Source: SAR86 cluster bacterium (GTDB lineage Bacteria > Pseudomonadota > Gammaproteobacteria > Magnimaribacterales > TMED112). Taken from it: a stretch of 64,000 nt of DNA. The position numbers and the translations under genes are program-made. This document shows positions 20,448 to 29,627 of this stretch, one piece after another; positions within the stretch are counted from its first letter, which is position 1, and each line of letters opens with the position of its first letter. Under the pieces are notes generated by a model that did not search any database, was not told where the DNA came from, and saw nothing but the letters and a program-made list of their open reading frames with translations. The stretch is taken from contig CP097968.1 in the NCBI GenBank assembly GCA_023703555.1, positions 269,451 through 333,450 on the forward strand. The letters run 5' to 3'.

Positions 20448-21594
20448 AAATATTTATGCAATTATTCCTGCTGCAGGCCTTGGAACGCGTTTTGATTCAA
20501 AAATTCAAAAGCAGTACCAAAAGATTGGGTCAGAAACAATCATTGAAAGAACAGTCAATGCATTTTTAGGGGTAAAATCCATAAGCCAAATTATCATTCC
20601 AGTAAACGCTTCAGATAACAGTATTTACAAACAGAAAATTATAAGGGAACAGAAAATTAAAATCATTGAAGGTGGAGATACAAGAGCTCAATCAGTTCTT
20701 AATTCACTACTAACTATTAATGAGAATTCTATGGTGGTTGTTCACGATGCTGTGAGGCCAAACATAAATAAATTTGACTTGGAAAGAATTATAAGTGAAT
20801 TCAATAACAGAGACGATGATATAATTGTTTTTGGGGTACCAGTTTATGAATCATTAAAAATGATCAATAAGGAGACTCTTTCTGTAAGAAAAAGTGTGGA
20901 TAGGAATGACTATTATATAGCTCAAACACCACAAGTAACATCCTCTGAAATACTTATAAAGGCATTAGAACAATGTAATGAGGAAAACTTTGTACCTTGC
21001 GATGAATCAGAGGCAATAGAAAGAATTGGAGGAAAAGTTAGCTTTGTTCCAGGCAGCAGAAAGAATACAAAAATTACTGTTATTGAGGATTTGGCAGGAG
21101 TAGATGATACAAGAGTAGGTCTTGGATTTGATAGTCATCGTTATAGGGATGGAGATGGATTAATGATTGGAGGATTTAAGGTTCCGTTCAAAAATGCTTT
21201 TGAAGCTCATTCAGATGGGGACATTGTAATACATGCTTTAGTTGACTCTATTCTTGGTGCAATGAGTTTAGGTGATATTGGGGTACATTTTCCAGAGACT
21301 GAAGAGTGGAAAGATTGTAGTGGTGAAAAAATATTTCATACAGCATATAAAATGGTAATTAATCTTGGGTATAGCATCTCACAAGTTGATATAACAGTTA
21401 TTGCGCAGGAACCTAAGCTATCTGTTTTTAGAGATGATATTATTAGTTCTTTATCAAACATTACAAAATTGGAAAAAGTGAATATAGGTTTTAAGGCAAA
21501 AACTTCAGAAAAAATGGGGTTTATTGGGAATAATGAAGGTGCAGCAGCAATGGTTTTAACAAAATTAATAAATGAAAATTCTTCTTACAAATGA
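20428..21594 (+). CDS. ispDF: Bifunctional IspD-IspF of the MEP isoprenoid pathway
   Basis: A natural fusion. Residues 1 to about 225 are MEP cytidylyltransferase IspD (IPAAGLGTRF, VVHDAVRPNI, AQTPQV, NTKITVIEDL). From about residue 230 the protein is MECDP synthase IspF (VGLGFDSHRY with the metal-binding Asp and His, AHSDGDIVIHALVDSILGA, DIGVHFPETEEW, KTSEKMGFIG). The two enzymes act on either side of IspE. Separate adjacent genes are usual in gammaproteobacteria, and the fusion is better known from alpha- and epsilonproteobacteria. It overlaps surE by 23 bases. Confidence 0.95.
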   Translation: MKKNLSENIYAIIPAAGLGTRFDSKIQKQYQKIGSETIIERTVNAFLGVKSISQIIIPVNASDNSIYKQKIIREQKIKIIEGGDTRAQSVLNSLLTINENSMVVVHDAVRPNINKFDLERIISEFNNRDDDIIVFGVPVYESLKMINKETLSVRKSVDRNDYYIAQTPQVTSSEILIKALEQCNEENFVPCDESEAIERIGGKVSFVPGSRKNTKITVIEDLAGVDDTRVGLGFDSHRYRDGDGLMIGGFKVPFKNAFEAHSDGDIVIHALVDSILGAMSLGDIGVHFPETEEWKDCSGEKIFHTAYKMVINLGYSISQVDITVIAQEPKLSVFRDDIISSLSNITKLEKVNIGFKAKTSEKMGFIGNNEGAAAMVLTKLINENSSYK

Positions 21595-22318
21595 CGACGG
21601 GATTGAGTCAAGAATAACTTTAGGCTTGTTTGAATTTCTCAAAAAAGATCACGAAGTTTGCTTGATAGCTCCATCAAAAGATAAGAGTGGTCAAGGTGCT
21701 GCAATAACACTGAGAGACTCTGTTGAAATCAATAAGATTGAGGAAAATATGTATTCTGTGGATGGAACACCATCAGATTGTGTTTTTATGGGTCTAATGG
21801 CAATAATGACAGAATTACCAGATATTGTTGTTTCTGGAGTAAATAGAGGGGCTAATATGGGTGATGATGTAATACATTCAGGTACACTTGGTGCTGCTTT
21901 TACGGCAAGAAAATTAAGTTATCCCCCAATAGCACTTTCAATTGCTGGTAAATCCTTTGAGAACTTTGAATCATCGTTTTTAGTTACTAAGCTTATGCTT
22001 GATTACATACAAAAAAACTATGAGAAAGGTGAAAATACTGGCCTAGTCCTCAATGTAAACATACCTAATTTAAAATTTACAGAATTATCAGGAATTAATT
22101 TAAGCCGTTTAGGAAACAGAGGAGTGCCTTTAGCTCCAGAATTTAAAGGAAATGGAGATAAGGTAAGCTACAAAATTGGAAAATCTGGCCCACCAGACGG
22201 GAATTTGTCAGGTACAGATTTTGAGGCAATTAAAAATAACTGTGTCTCAGTAACACCACTTTATTGGGATATGACAGCAATTGACAGGATCAAAGGAAAT
22301 CTCCCTAGTGTTAAATAA
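21572..22318 (+). CDS. surE: 5'/3'-nucleotidase SurE
   Basis: A metal-dependent phosphatase acting on nucleoside monophosphates. The N-terminal ILLTNDDGI carries the metal-binding Asp pair, followed by LIAPSKDKSGQGAAIT, VDGTPSDCVFMGL, VVSGVNRGANMGDDVIHSGTLGAA and the C-terminal TPLYWDMTA. At 248 residues it has normal length. It follows ispDF with a 23-base overlap. In pseudomonads surE also lies near ispF, usually followed by pcm, which is missing here. Confidence 0.95.
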   Translation: MKILLTNDDGIESRITLGLFEFLKKDHEVCLIAPSKDKSGQGAAITLRDSVEINKIEENMYSVDGTPSDCVFMGLMAIMTELPDIVVSGVNRGANMGDDVIHSGTLGAAFTARKLSYPPIALSIAGKSFENFESSFLVTKLMLDYIQKNYEKGENTGLVLNVNIPNLKFTELSGINLSRLGNRGVPLAPEFKGNGDKVSYKIGKSGPPDGNLSGTDFEAIKNNCVSVTPLYWDMTAIDRIKGNLPSVK

Positions 22319-23042
22319 TTTCTCTAAAAATTTCATTGCCGGATTTTTTATGGGAATTGCAGAAATAACACCTGGGATATCTGGCGCCACAATTGCAGGC
22401 ATATTTAATGTTTACAGAGATTTTGTAAAAGTTCTAACTGCTTTCAATAAAAGTATTTTCTTTGATTTTCAATCTTTTCTGAGAAAGTTGAACTTTATGT
22501 TTCTTGGTCCGCTATTGATTGGAATGGCCCTAGCTATCTACTCATCTACTTTTTTTATTACATATTTGATAGATAATAATCTTACATTATTTAAAATCTT
22601 TCTATCAATTGTGATGTTGTTTGCAGTAATCAAGAACTGTTTTTTTGATCAAGAACTAAGTGAATCAACCCCATATTTAAAATCTTTTTGTGTGGGGACA
22701 TTAATAGCAATAGCTATAGCAATCTCTGTTTTTAATTTTAATTTTAATTTTGTGTTATTGATTATGTTGGCGGGTTTTCTTGCTTTCTCAGCATTCATAT
22801 TACCTGGAATTTCTGGATCTTTGGTTCTTGTGTTGTTAGGAGTTTATGATGAAATAATTTTTCAGATAAAAAAATTAGATCTTGTATCCCTAGCACCTTT
22901 TTTGTTCGGGATGCTCATAGCTTTTTTGATTGTTCCGAAAGTAATTGATAGAAACTTTGATTTAAACCAGATAAAGACCCGAGTTTTTTTTTCGGGCTTG
23001 ATCTTTGGGTCATTGCCAGCAGTCTGGCTTCATTTAGTTTAA
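22308..23042 (+). CDS. DUF368 membrane protein, PopT-like undecaprenyl-phosphate transporter
   Basis: A polytopic membrane protein with about seven hydrophobic segments and two related repeat signatures typical of DUF368: [22 protein letters not shown] near the N-terminus and [21 protein letters not shown] in the second half. DUF368 proteins (PopT) have been shown in other bacteria to return undecaprenyl phosphate across the cytoplasmic membrane. That function is transferred by family. I choose GTG 22308 because AAGGAAA lies about nine bases upstream, giving about 244 residues, somewhat shorter than usual. It overlaps surE by 11 bases and converges on fdxA with shared TTAA stops. Confidence 0.85.
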   Translation: MLNNFSKNFIAGFFMGIAEITPGISGATIAGIFNVYRDFVKVLTAFNKSIFFDFQSFLRKLNFMFLGPLLIGMALAIYSSTFFITYLIDNNLTLFKIFLSIVMLFAVIKNCFFDQELSESTPYLKSFCVGTLIAIAIAISVFNFNFNFVLLIMLAGFLAFSAFILPGISGSLVLVLLGVYDEIIFQIKKLDLVSLAPFLFGMLIAFLIVPKVIDRNFDLNQIKTRVFFSGLIFGSLPAVWLHLV

Positions 23043-23365
23043 TTTTTCTTAAGAAGATTTATTTTATCTTTTACGCCACTAAATTTTTTTGCGTTTGGCA
23101 TGGATTCTTTTTTTTGTGAAATATTTGGCCATTCCTTCGATAGATCCTCGTTGATCTCAACAAAGTGTATCTGATCAACAGGAAGTTCGTCATCTGAGAA
23201 GATGGCCTTCTCTGGGCACTCAGGTTCACATAGACCACAATCAATGCATTCATTGGGATTTATAACTAAGAAGTTTGGGCCCTCATAGAAACAATCTACT
23301 GGACATACCTCAACGCAATCAGTGTGTTTACACTGAATGCACGCTTCTGTAACAATAAAGGCCAT
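23039..23365 (-). CDS. fdxA: Seven-iron ferredoxin FdxA
   Basis: A 108-residue soluble electron carrier with one 3Fe-4S and one 4Fe-4S cluster. The first motif is [19 protein letters not shown] and the second is [18 protein letters not shown]; the arrangement matches the Azotobacter ferredoxin I family. The C-terminal extension is typical of this group. It is transcribed away from recA, about 111 bases apart, and its stop codon shares TTAA with the stop of the upstream DUF368 gene. The physiological partner cannot be told from the sequence. Confidence 0.94.
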   Translation of the reverse strand: MAFIVTEACIQCKHTDCVEVCPVDCFYEGPNFLVINPNECIDCGLCEPECPEKAIFSDDELPVDQIHFVEINEDLSKEWPNISQKKESMPNAKKFSGVKDKINLLKKN

Positions 23366-23445
23366 AATCTATAATAATTTGTATATTCAATTAAAAAAAA
23401 TTAAAGAAAAAAAACTTAATGCTTGATTTATTTCAGCTTTTCAAA

Positions 23446-23465
23446 TACTGTATATACATACACTA
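23446..23465 (+). promoter_or_regulatory. Putative LexA (SOS) box upstream of recA
   Basis: TACTGTATATACATACACTA matches the E. coli consensus TACTGTATATATATACAGTA at 18 of 20 positions by eye, with the CTGT half intact and the other half ACAC instead of ACAG. It lies 11 bases before the recA ATG. This suggests SOS control of recA by a LexA-type repressor; no lexA gene is in the window. Confidence 0.7.
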
Positions 23466-23476
23466 ATTATAAACTT

Positions 23477-24451
23477 ATGGCAGATAACAAAAAACAATCT
23501 CTAGAAGGCGCTCTAAAACAAATTGAAAGCCAATTTGGTAAGGGAACAATTATGAAGCTTGGAGCAAGGGAGTCAGTAGATATTCCTTCAATTGCCACTG
23601 GATCTTTTGGTTTAGACTTAGCACTTGGTATCGGTGGCCTACCAAAGGGAAGAGTTGTTGAAATATACGGCCCAGAATCCTCAGGAAAAACTACACTTAC
23701 TTTGCAAATTATAGCTGAATGCCAGAAAGCTGGCGGTAGTGCTGCTTTTATAGATGCAGAGCATGCATTAGATCCTGAGTATGCAAAAGCACTTGGGGTA
23801 GATACAGACGAACTTTTGTTATCTCAACCCGATACTGGAGAACAAGCTTTAGAAGTTACAGATATGCTCGTAAAAAGTGGTAGTCTTGACGTAATAGTAA
23901 TCGACAGTGTTGCAGCCTTAGTCCCAAGAGCAGAATTAGAAGGAGATATGGGTGATTCTCATGTTGGTCTTCAAGCAAGGCTAATGTCACAAGCATTGAG
24001 AAAAATTACTGGCAGCATTCAAAAATCAAATACTCTAGTCATATTTATAAATCAAATCAGAATGAAAATTGGAGTTATGTTTGGTAATCCTGAAACAACA
24101 ACTGGCGGAAATGCCCTAAAATTTTATTCAAGTGTTAGATTAGATATAAGACGTATAGGTGCAATCAAAGACGGTGATGAGATAATCGGAAATGAGACCA
24201 GAGTTAAGGTTGTCAAAAATAAAGTCGCACCACCTTTCAAAGTTGTAGAATTTCAAATTCTTTATGGAAAAGGCATCAATAAAACTGCCGAGATCATAGA
24301 GTATGCAGTAAAAAAAGGTTTAATAGAGAAGTCTGGCTCTTGGTACAGTTACGAGGGTGATAAGATTGGTCAGGGTCTTGCAAATGCTTGTGAATTTTTA
24401 CAGAGTAATCAGAAAATCTTAGAAAAGATTGAAAACTCTTTTGTTGATTAA
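23477..24451 (+). CDS. recA: Recombinase RecA
   Basis: RecA forms filaments on single-stranded DNA, drives strand exchange and triggers LexA cleavage. Walker A is GPESSGKTT at about 65-73, then [28 protein letters not shown], the L1/L2 DNA-binding loops around [18 protein letters not shown] and [11 protein letters not shown], and VRLDIRR. The reading frame is open upstream, but ATG 23477 gives the normal N-terminus and follows the LexA box. At 324 residues it lacks part of the acidic C-terminal tail of E. coli RecA. Its stop shares TTAA with the convergent DUF885 gene. Confidence 0.97.
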   Translation: MADNKKQSLEGALKQIESQFGKGTIMKLGARESVDIPSIATGSFGLDLALGIGGLPKGRVVEIYGPESSGKTTLTLQIIAECQKAGGSAAFIDAEHALDPEYAKALGVDTDELLLSQPDTGEQALEVTDMLVKSGSLDVIVIDSVAALVPRAELEGDMGDSHVGLQARLMSQALRKITGSIQKSNTLVIFINQIRMKIGVMFGNPETTTGGNALKFYSSVRLDIRRIGAIKDGDEIIGNETRVKVVKNKVAPPFKVVEFQILYGKGINKTAEIIEYAVKKGLIEKSGSWYSYEGDKIGQGLANACEFLQSNQKILEKIENSFVD

Positions 24452-26310
24452 CTGTTAATATATTCTTCCACTAATTCCTCTAATACTTCTAGTGGAAGAA
24501 CACCATTCATTAGTACAGTTGAGTGAAAGTCCTTGATATTGAATCTTGCACCCATCTTCAATTTCGCTCTCTCTCTTAATTCTAAGATCTTTATTTTTCC
24601 AATCATATAGGAGCATGCTTGTCCTGGCCAAACAATATATCTTTCTATCTCTGATTCTGCTTCACTTCTTACTTCCCCAACATTTTCCATCATGTACTTA
24701 ATTGCTTCCTCTCTTCCCCATTTTTTTGAGTGTAGACCTGTATCTATAACTAATCTTGCTGCCCTGAATAATTCTGATTGAAGTGATCCAATCATTTCAA
24801 AGGGATCACTAATTTGACCTGCTTCGATTGCCAGCTGTTCAGCATATAGAGCCCAACCTTCGGTAAATGCTGACGTACTATACCCGAATTTTTTCCATAA
24901 AGTCTGATTTTCATTTTCTTGGTTAAGAGCTATCTGAAGATGATGTCCAGGTACTGATTCATGAAAAGACAAAGCAGGCATTTTAAAGCTTTGAGTTGCA
25001 TTTATATCATACAAATTTGCAAACCAAACTCCAGGCCTACTACCATCCAAGGCTGGACTCTGATAATAGCCACCAGCTGCACTTTTCTCTGCAAATTCTG
25101 GCACTCTTCTGACGACAACCTCAGATTTAGGTAATTCGTTAAAGTAGTTAGGGAGAATTTTATAAGTATTTTCTTGAATCCTTACATACTCATCAAGTAT
25201 CTTTTGTCTTCCTTCATCAGAATCCTCAAAGAGAAAGCGTGGATCCGTATTAAGTTCTTCAAATAAAATACTCAGGGGTCTTGTTGTATCATAGCCCTCG
25301 TCAGATAGAATTTTTATTATTTCATCCTGAATGCTTTGAACAAGCTCTAATCCAATTTCATGTATCTGGTCAGCAGATAGATCCGTTGTCGTGAAAATAC
25401 GTAGCCTATGCTGATAATAATCATCTCCATTCGGTAAGCTCCACACACCTTCATGAGTGCGCGCATTAAAAATATTAAATTCAATTTGTTTTATTATCCT
25501 CATGTATGACGGTATAAAAACTTCTTCTAAAGTTAATTTAAGCTGAGAATTTAAATTAGTCTTTGCCTCAAAAGAGAGGTCTGTATCATCAAGTTTTTTA
25601 TTAAAGTTTAATAAGAGTGGATGTGTATCTATAGAGGTATTAGTTAGAGTTTTTAGCTGCTCAAGTACTTTTTCATAAACAAATAATGGAGAGTAGATAC
25701 CATTCTTTCCTCTCTCGATCTCAAACTCAAGCAATTCATTAATAACCCTTTCAATTTCAATAACTCTTTTAATAAAATCTCCAGCAGTTGATTCATCTAC
25801 AATCTTATGGTTGTCAATCATGAAATCTACTAATCGTAAATGTGAGCCATAGAATTGAAGAAAAGGTCCTGAGTGGTATCTAAAAGACTCATGACTACGC
25901 ATAGCATTCTCTGCAGAAAACTTAGCAATTTTAAGATTTATTCTGGCATTCTTATCTAACGCATCTTCATCAAAATTATTTAGGGTTTTGCTGTATGCTG
26001 TTAATCTTTCATATTCTAAATCACCATAAGCCAATGAGTAGTCATCAAGCTTTTCGTTATGATTGGTTAAAAAATTTAGTTGATCAAAACCTAATGAGGT
26101 TATTGTTTGAGGACTATTTAGAAAACTTGAGATAATACTTTCATCTAAGAATTTATCCAATTGATTATTTGGTGGATTTGCAAGCTTGCTGGCTTCTCTT
26201 TTGATGAGCTCTTCGGCAAAAAAACTAGGATTGAAAGCAACAATAGTAAGGAATGCAAGCAGTATGGAGCCAAATAAAAAACCACCTATCGTTGAAAAAA
26301 ACTTAATCAT
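24448..26310 (-). CDS. DUF885-family putative metallopeptidase, membrane-anchored or secreted
   Basis: A 620-residue protein with a hydrophobic N-terminal segment (about residues 5-27) that looks like a signal anchor, so the bulk is probably periplasmic. Near residue 446 it has [14 protein letters not shown], the H-E-x-x-x-G-H-H hallmark of the DUF885 family, and later a conserved [13 protein letters not shown]. These are consistent with zinc peptidase-like catalysis, but no substrate is established. It overlaps the upstream proS by 8 bases, so the two are probably co-transcribed. It converges on recA. Confidence 0.86.
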   Translation of the reverse strand: MIKFFSTIGGFLFGSILLAFLTIVAFNPSFFAEELIKREASKLANPPNNQLDKFLDESIISSFLNSPQTITSLGFDQLNFLTNHNEKLDDYSLAYGDLEYERLTAYSKTLNNFDEDALDKNARINLKIAKFSAENAMRSHESFRYHSGPFLQFYGSHLRLVDFMIDNHKIVDESTAGDFIKRVIEIERVINELLEFEIERGKNGIYSPLFVYEKVLEQLKTLTNTSIDTHPLLLNFNKKLDDTDLSFEAKTNLNSQLKLTLEEVFIPSYMRIIKQIEFNIFNARTHEGVWSLPNGDDYYQHRLRIFTTTDLSADQIHEIGLELVQSIQDEIIKILSDEGYDTTRPLSILFEELNTDPRFLFEDSDEGRQKILDEYVRIQENTYKILPNYFNELPKSEVVVRRVPEFAEKSAAGGYYQSPALDGSRPGVWFANLYDINATQSFKMPALSFHESVPGHHLQIALNQENENQTLWKKFGYSTSAFTEGWALYAEQLAIEAGQISDPFEMIGSLQSELFRAARLVIDTGLHSKKWGREEAIKYMMENVGEVRSEAESEIERYIVWPGQACSYMIGKIKILELRERAKLKMGARFNIKDFHSTVLMNGVLPLEVLEELVEEYINS

Positions 26311-27577
26311 TTTGCTTTTCCATTAAAGTCTTTAATTCTTCAGGTGTTAGATTAAATTTCTCACTTTTCCCTCTAATTCCTACCTCAAGTTTATTCTTGT
26401 CATAATTGCTACCACTTATCACCACTGAGAATGGAATACCAATGAGATCATGGTCAGCAAATTTGTTTCCTGGCCTCATATCCCTATCATCAAGTAGAAC
26501 ATCAAATTTAAATTCCTTAAATAGTTTGTAAATATTTAGGCTTGTATTAAAGACCTCTTTCTTGCCTGGATCAAGACAAATAATATTTACATCGAAAGGA
26601 GCAATAGATTTTGGCCAAATAATGCCATTTTTATCATTGTTTTGTTCAATGCATGCTCCCAAGATCCTTGTGATGCCAATTCCATAACAACCCATAAATA
26701 TTGGGATTTCAGTTGCATTTTCATCTTTGACTAATACCTTCATTTTATTGCTGTATTTTTGCCCCAGTTGAAATATGTGACCAACTTCAATGCCACGTTT
26801 TATTATTAGTTTTCCTTTGCCATCTGGTGAAGGCCTTCCAATCAGACCACTTGGGTCCTCCTTTTGATCAAATGTTTCTACATTTGCAGCAAATGAACTC
26901 TCATCAGAAATTGCTAAAAGGTCTTCACCTGATTCTGCTAGTACGTGGAACTCTTCACTTTTATCTCCACCTATATTTCCAGAGTCAGCATTCACCACTC
27001 TGTACTCTAATCCAATTTCATTAAATATCTTTATGTATGCATTTTTCATTTCCTTATAACTCTCTTCAAGCCCTTTTTTATTAATATCAAAGCTATATGC
27101 ATCCTTCATAATAAATTCTCTTGCTCGCATTACACCGAACCTTGGTCTTATTTCATCTCTAAATTTTGTTTGTATCTGATAGAAATTTATTGGTAAGTTT
27201 TTGTAGCTAACTGGGTAGCTGCGAAAAATATCTGAAACTACCTCTTCATGTGTGGGGCCTAAAACAAATTCCCTATTACTTCTGTCGCTAAATACTAGAA
27301 GTTCTTTTCCATATTCATTGAAACGTTCCGACTCTTTCCACAAATCTGAGGGCTGGACCATAGGCATAAGTATTTCTTGTGCTCCAGTCTCATCAAGGTT
27401 TTTTCTGACAATTGCTTCAATCTTCTTTAAAATTTTTAGTCCAATTGGCAACCAGTTATAAATTCCAGCAGCAGTTCTTTTAATCATTCCTGAGCGAACC
27501 ATTAGTTTATGACTCACTAATTCTGCTTCAGATGGATTATCTCTGGATGTTGGGACGAATATTTTCGAGAAATACAC
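26303..27577 (-). CDS. proS: Prolyl-tRNA synthetase lacking the INS editing domain
   Basis: A class II synthetase that charges tRNA-Pro. Motif 2 is visible in YQIQTKFRDEIRPRFGVMRAREFIMKDAYSF and motif 3 in GCYGIGITRILGACIEQ; the anticodon-binding domain follows (VLLDDRDMRPGNKFADHDLIGIP). At 424 residues it is about 150 shorter than E. coli ProRS. After SDESSFAANVE the chain goes almost directly to the second half of the catalytic domain, so the INS domain that hydrolyses Ala-tRNA-Pro is missing. The start is GTG 27577 with AGGAAA seven to eight bases upstream. It is divergent from the fmdB remnant and aspS. Confidence 0.95.
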   Translation of the reverse strand: MYFSKIFVPTSRDNPSEAELVSHKLMVRSGMIKRTAAGIYNWLPIGLKILKKIEAIVRKNLDETGAQEILMPMVQPSDLWKESERFNEYGKELLVFSDRSNREFVLGPTHEEVVSDIFRSYPVSYKNLPINFYQIQTKFRDEIRPRFGVMRAREFIMKDAYSFDINKKGLEESYKEMKNAYIKIFNEIGLEYRVVNADSGNIGGDKSEEFHVLAESGEDLLAISDESSFAANVETFDQKEDPSGLIGRPSPDGKGKLIIKRGIEVGHIFQLGQKYSNKMKVLVKDENATEIPIFMGCYGIGITRILGACIEQNNDKNGIIWPKSIAPFDVNIICLDPGKKEVFNTSLNIYKLFKEFKFDVLLDDRDMRPGNKFADHDLIGIPFSVVISGSNYDKNKLEVGIRGKSEKFNLTPEELKTLMEKQND

Positions 27578-27615
27578 TATAATTTCCTGAATTGTATTAT
27601 GGTAGTTTAAATAGG

Positions 27616-27834
27616 ATTAAGCCCATTTACGAGTATTACTATGAAGAATGTAAATCAAATTTTGAGCTCAAACAAAAAGTTATCGATACTCACCTTAAAA
27701 AATGCAATAAATGTATCAGAAAAGTTAAGGTGATAAAATTACTAATAGCTCAAGGTTACTGATTAAATGGTTAAGGCTAGCATGAAACAGAATTTAAATG
27801 GAAAAATAAGAAGAATATATTTGTAAGAAATTAA
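27616..27834 (+). pseudogene. fmdB: Decayed fmdB (FmdB-family zinc-ribbon regulator)
   Basis: One frame still reads like the family from end to end. It begins KPIYEYYYEECKSNFELKQK (family: MPIYEY...C..C...FE..QK) and continues LKKCNKCIRKVKVIKLLIAQGY. Then come TGA at 27760-27762, LNG, TAA at 27772-27774, G, TAG at 27778-27780, and HETEFKWKNKKN. The last part lines up with the family's GF.LKGSGWYETDFK, with the stops replacing ordinary or Trp codons. There is no ATG; the first zinc-ligand Cys of the ribbon is Tyr. The position just before aspS is the normal place for fmdB in pseudomonads. This intergenic space of about 290 bases otherwise holds only the proS and aspS start regions. Confidence 0.8.
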
Positions 27835-27869
27835 CCCTGCAAAAATGAGTGTAAAAAGAGTAGAAATTA

Positions 27870-29627
27870 ATGAGAAGTAATTATTGTAAAGAAATTACAA
27901 AAGATCTTGTTGGCACCAGGGTTAATTTGTGTGGTTGGGTTCACAGAAGAAGAGACCATGGTGGGGTAATCTTCTTTGATCTTAGAGATACTACTGGCCT
28001 TGTTCAGCTTGTTATTAACCCTGAAATTCAAAGTTTCGTGATCGCTGAATCTGTAAGAAATGAATATGTTTTGAAGGTTTCAGGTGAAGTGAATTTACGG
28101 CCAGAAGAGTCAAAGAATGAGACATTAGGTTCTGGGGATATTGAAGTGATTCTTAGCGACCTGCAAATTCTTAACACCGCAAAAACACCGGCGTTCCCCT
28201 TAGACAATTTTCAAGAAATAAGTGAGGAAGTGCGGCTTAAGAATAGGCTTTTAGATTTAAGGCGCCCTGAGATGCAAAAAAATATCAGAACTAAGTCCAG
28301 ATTGACTTCAATTATAAGGAGTTTCCTTGAGACCAAGGGGTTTCTGGATATTGAAACACCTATACTCACAAAAGCTACACCAGAGGGAGCCAGAGATTAT
28401 CTTGTCCCAAGCAGAACATCTACGGGAAGTTTCTTTGCACTTCCGCAATCGCCACAACTGTTCAAGCAAATGCTAATGATTTCAGGTTTTGATAAATATT
28501 ACCAAATTGCAAGATGCTTCAGAGATGAAGATCTCAGAGCTGATAGGCAACCTGAATTTTCACAGATTGATATTGAAGCATCTTTTGTTGATCAAAAAGA
28601 AATTATGAATCTATCAGAGGAGATGATAAAAAAATGTTTTGTTGAACTTCTTAATGTTAATTTAGGAGAAGTTCCTAGGCTAAGTTGGCATGAGGCAATA
28701 GAACTTTACGGAACTGATAAACCAGACTTAAGAAACCCTTTGAAGTTATTTGAAATTAAGGATATTTTTTTAAAAGAAGAGTTCAAGGTTTTTTCCGACC
28801 CAGCAAATGACCCTGATTCAAGAATTGCATCTATTGTTCTAAGAGATGGTGATGACATAGGTAGAGGTCAAATTGATAGATATACTGATTTTGTAAGAGA
28901 GTTTGGGGCAAAAGGCCTAGCTTACATTAGAGTTAAAGGAGAAAATCCGGGTGACCTTGATTCTCCTATTGGAAAATACTTATCTGAAGAGTGTAAAAAA
29001 ACCTTAATTAAAGAATTAGATCTGAAAAAAAGAGATCTAGTCTTATTTGGTGCTGGTAAGAAAAATATTGTAAATGACTACATGAGTAGACTTATTGAAA
29101 AATTGGGAGCGGATCGAAATTTATTGAGGGGTGAATATTGTTCATGTTGGATTACAGATTTCCCAATGTTTGAGAAAACTTTTGAAAAAGAAATTAAATC
29201 TCTTCATCATCCATTTACTTGTCCAGATATTGATGATTTAGATAAATTAAAGAAGCTTGATAAACTTGAAATGAATTCAAAAGCATATGATTTTGTAATA
29301 AATGGTATTGAAATTGGAGGCGGTTCTATAAGAATACATAATTCTAAAGTACAGCATTATATTTTTGAATTGTTAGGAATCGATAAGCAAGAGCGCAAAG
29401 AGAAGTTTGGTTTTTTCCTTGATAGTCTTGAAAGTGGGTGTCCTCCACATGGCGGAATTGCTTTTGGGCTTGATAGGCTCGCAATGATTATGCTGAAAGC
29501 TGAGACAATTAGAGATGTGATCCCATTTCCAAAGACTCAATCTGCATTGTGCCTTATCACTGAGGCACCTAGCATGATTCCTGATAAAAACCTTGAAGAG
29601 CTAAATATTAAAAGGATTGAGGATTAA
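27870..29627 (+). CDS. aspS: Aspartyl-tRNA synthetase
   Basis: A class II synthetase charging tRNA-Asp, 585 residues, normal bacterial length. The N-terminal OB-fold anticodon-binding domain (VNLCGWVHRRRDHGGVIFFDLRD) is followed by the catalytic core (FLDIETPILTKATPEGARDYLVPSR), motif 2 around YYQIARCFRDEDLRADRQPEFSQID, the bacterial GAD insertion, and motif 3 GIAFGLDRLAMI. yebC begins immediately after its stop (shared A), which indicates an operon. It is preceded by the fmdB remnant. Confidence 0.97.
   Translation: MRSNYCKEITKDLVGTRVNLCGWVHRRRDHGGVIFFDLRDTTGLVQLVINPEIQSFVIAESVRNEYVLKVSGEVNLRPEESKNETLGSGDIEVILSDLQILNTAKTPAFPLDNFQEISEEVRLKNRLLDLRRPEMQKNIRTKSRLTSIIRSFLETKGFLDIETPILTKATPEGARDYLVPSRTSTGSFFALPQSPQLFKQMLMISGFDKYYQIARCFRDEDLRADRQPEFSQIDIEASFVDQKEIMNLSEEMIKKCFVELLNVNLGEVPRLSWHEAIELYGTDKPDLRNPLKLFEIKDIFLKEEFKVFSDPANDPDSRIASIVLRDGDDIGRGQIDRYTDFVREFGAKGLAYIRVKGENPGDLDSPIGKYLSEECKKTLIKELDLKKRDLVLFGAGKKNIVNDYMSRLIEKLGADRNLLRGEYCSCWITDFPMFEKTFEKEIKSLHHPFTCPDIDDLDKLKKLDKLEMNSKAYDFVINGIEIGGGSIRIHNSKVQHYIFELLGIDKQERKEKFGFFLDSLESGCPPHGGIAFGLDRLAMIMLKAETIRDVIPFPKTQSALCLITEAPSMIPDKNLEELNIKRIED

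Noticed and set aside
22729-22752. Tandem TTTTAA repeats
   Set aside because: They encode an alternating Phe-Asn stretch in a membrane protein; simple A+T-rich coding repeat with no other signal.
22978-22996. Inverted repeat CCCGA...TCGGG with a T-rich loop, like a terminator
   Set aside because: It lies inside the DUF368 coding sequence, the T's are in the loop rather than after the stem, and the frame continues through it.
27760-27780. Recoding of stop codons to explain the fmdB frame
   Set aside because: TGA, TAA and TAG all occur here within seven codons, and all three end normal genes in the window, so decay is the simpler reading.
27845-27877. Short open frame with ATG just before aspS
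   Set aside because: Only 11 codons (MSVKRVEINEK), overlapping the aspS start in another frame, with no family similarity; not supportable as a gene.
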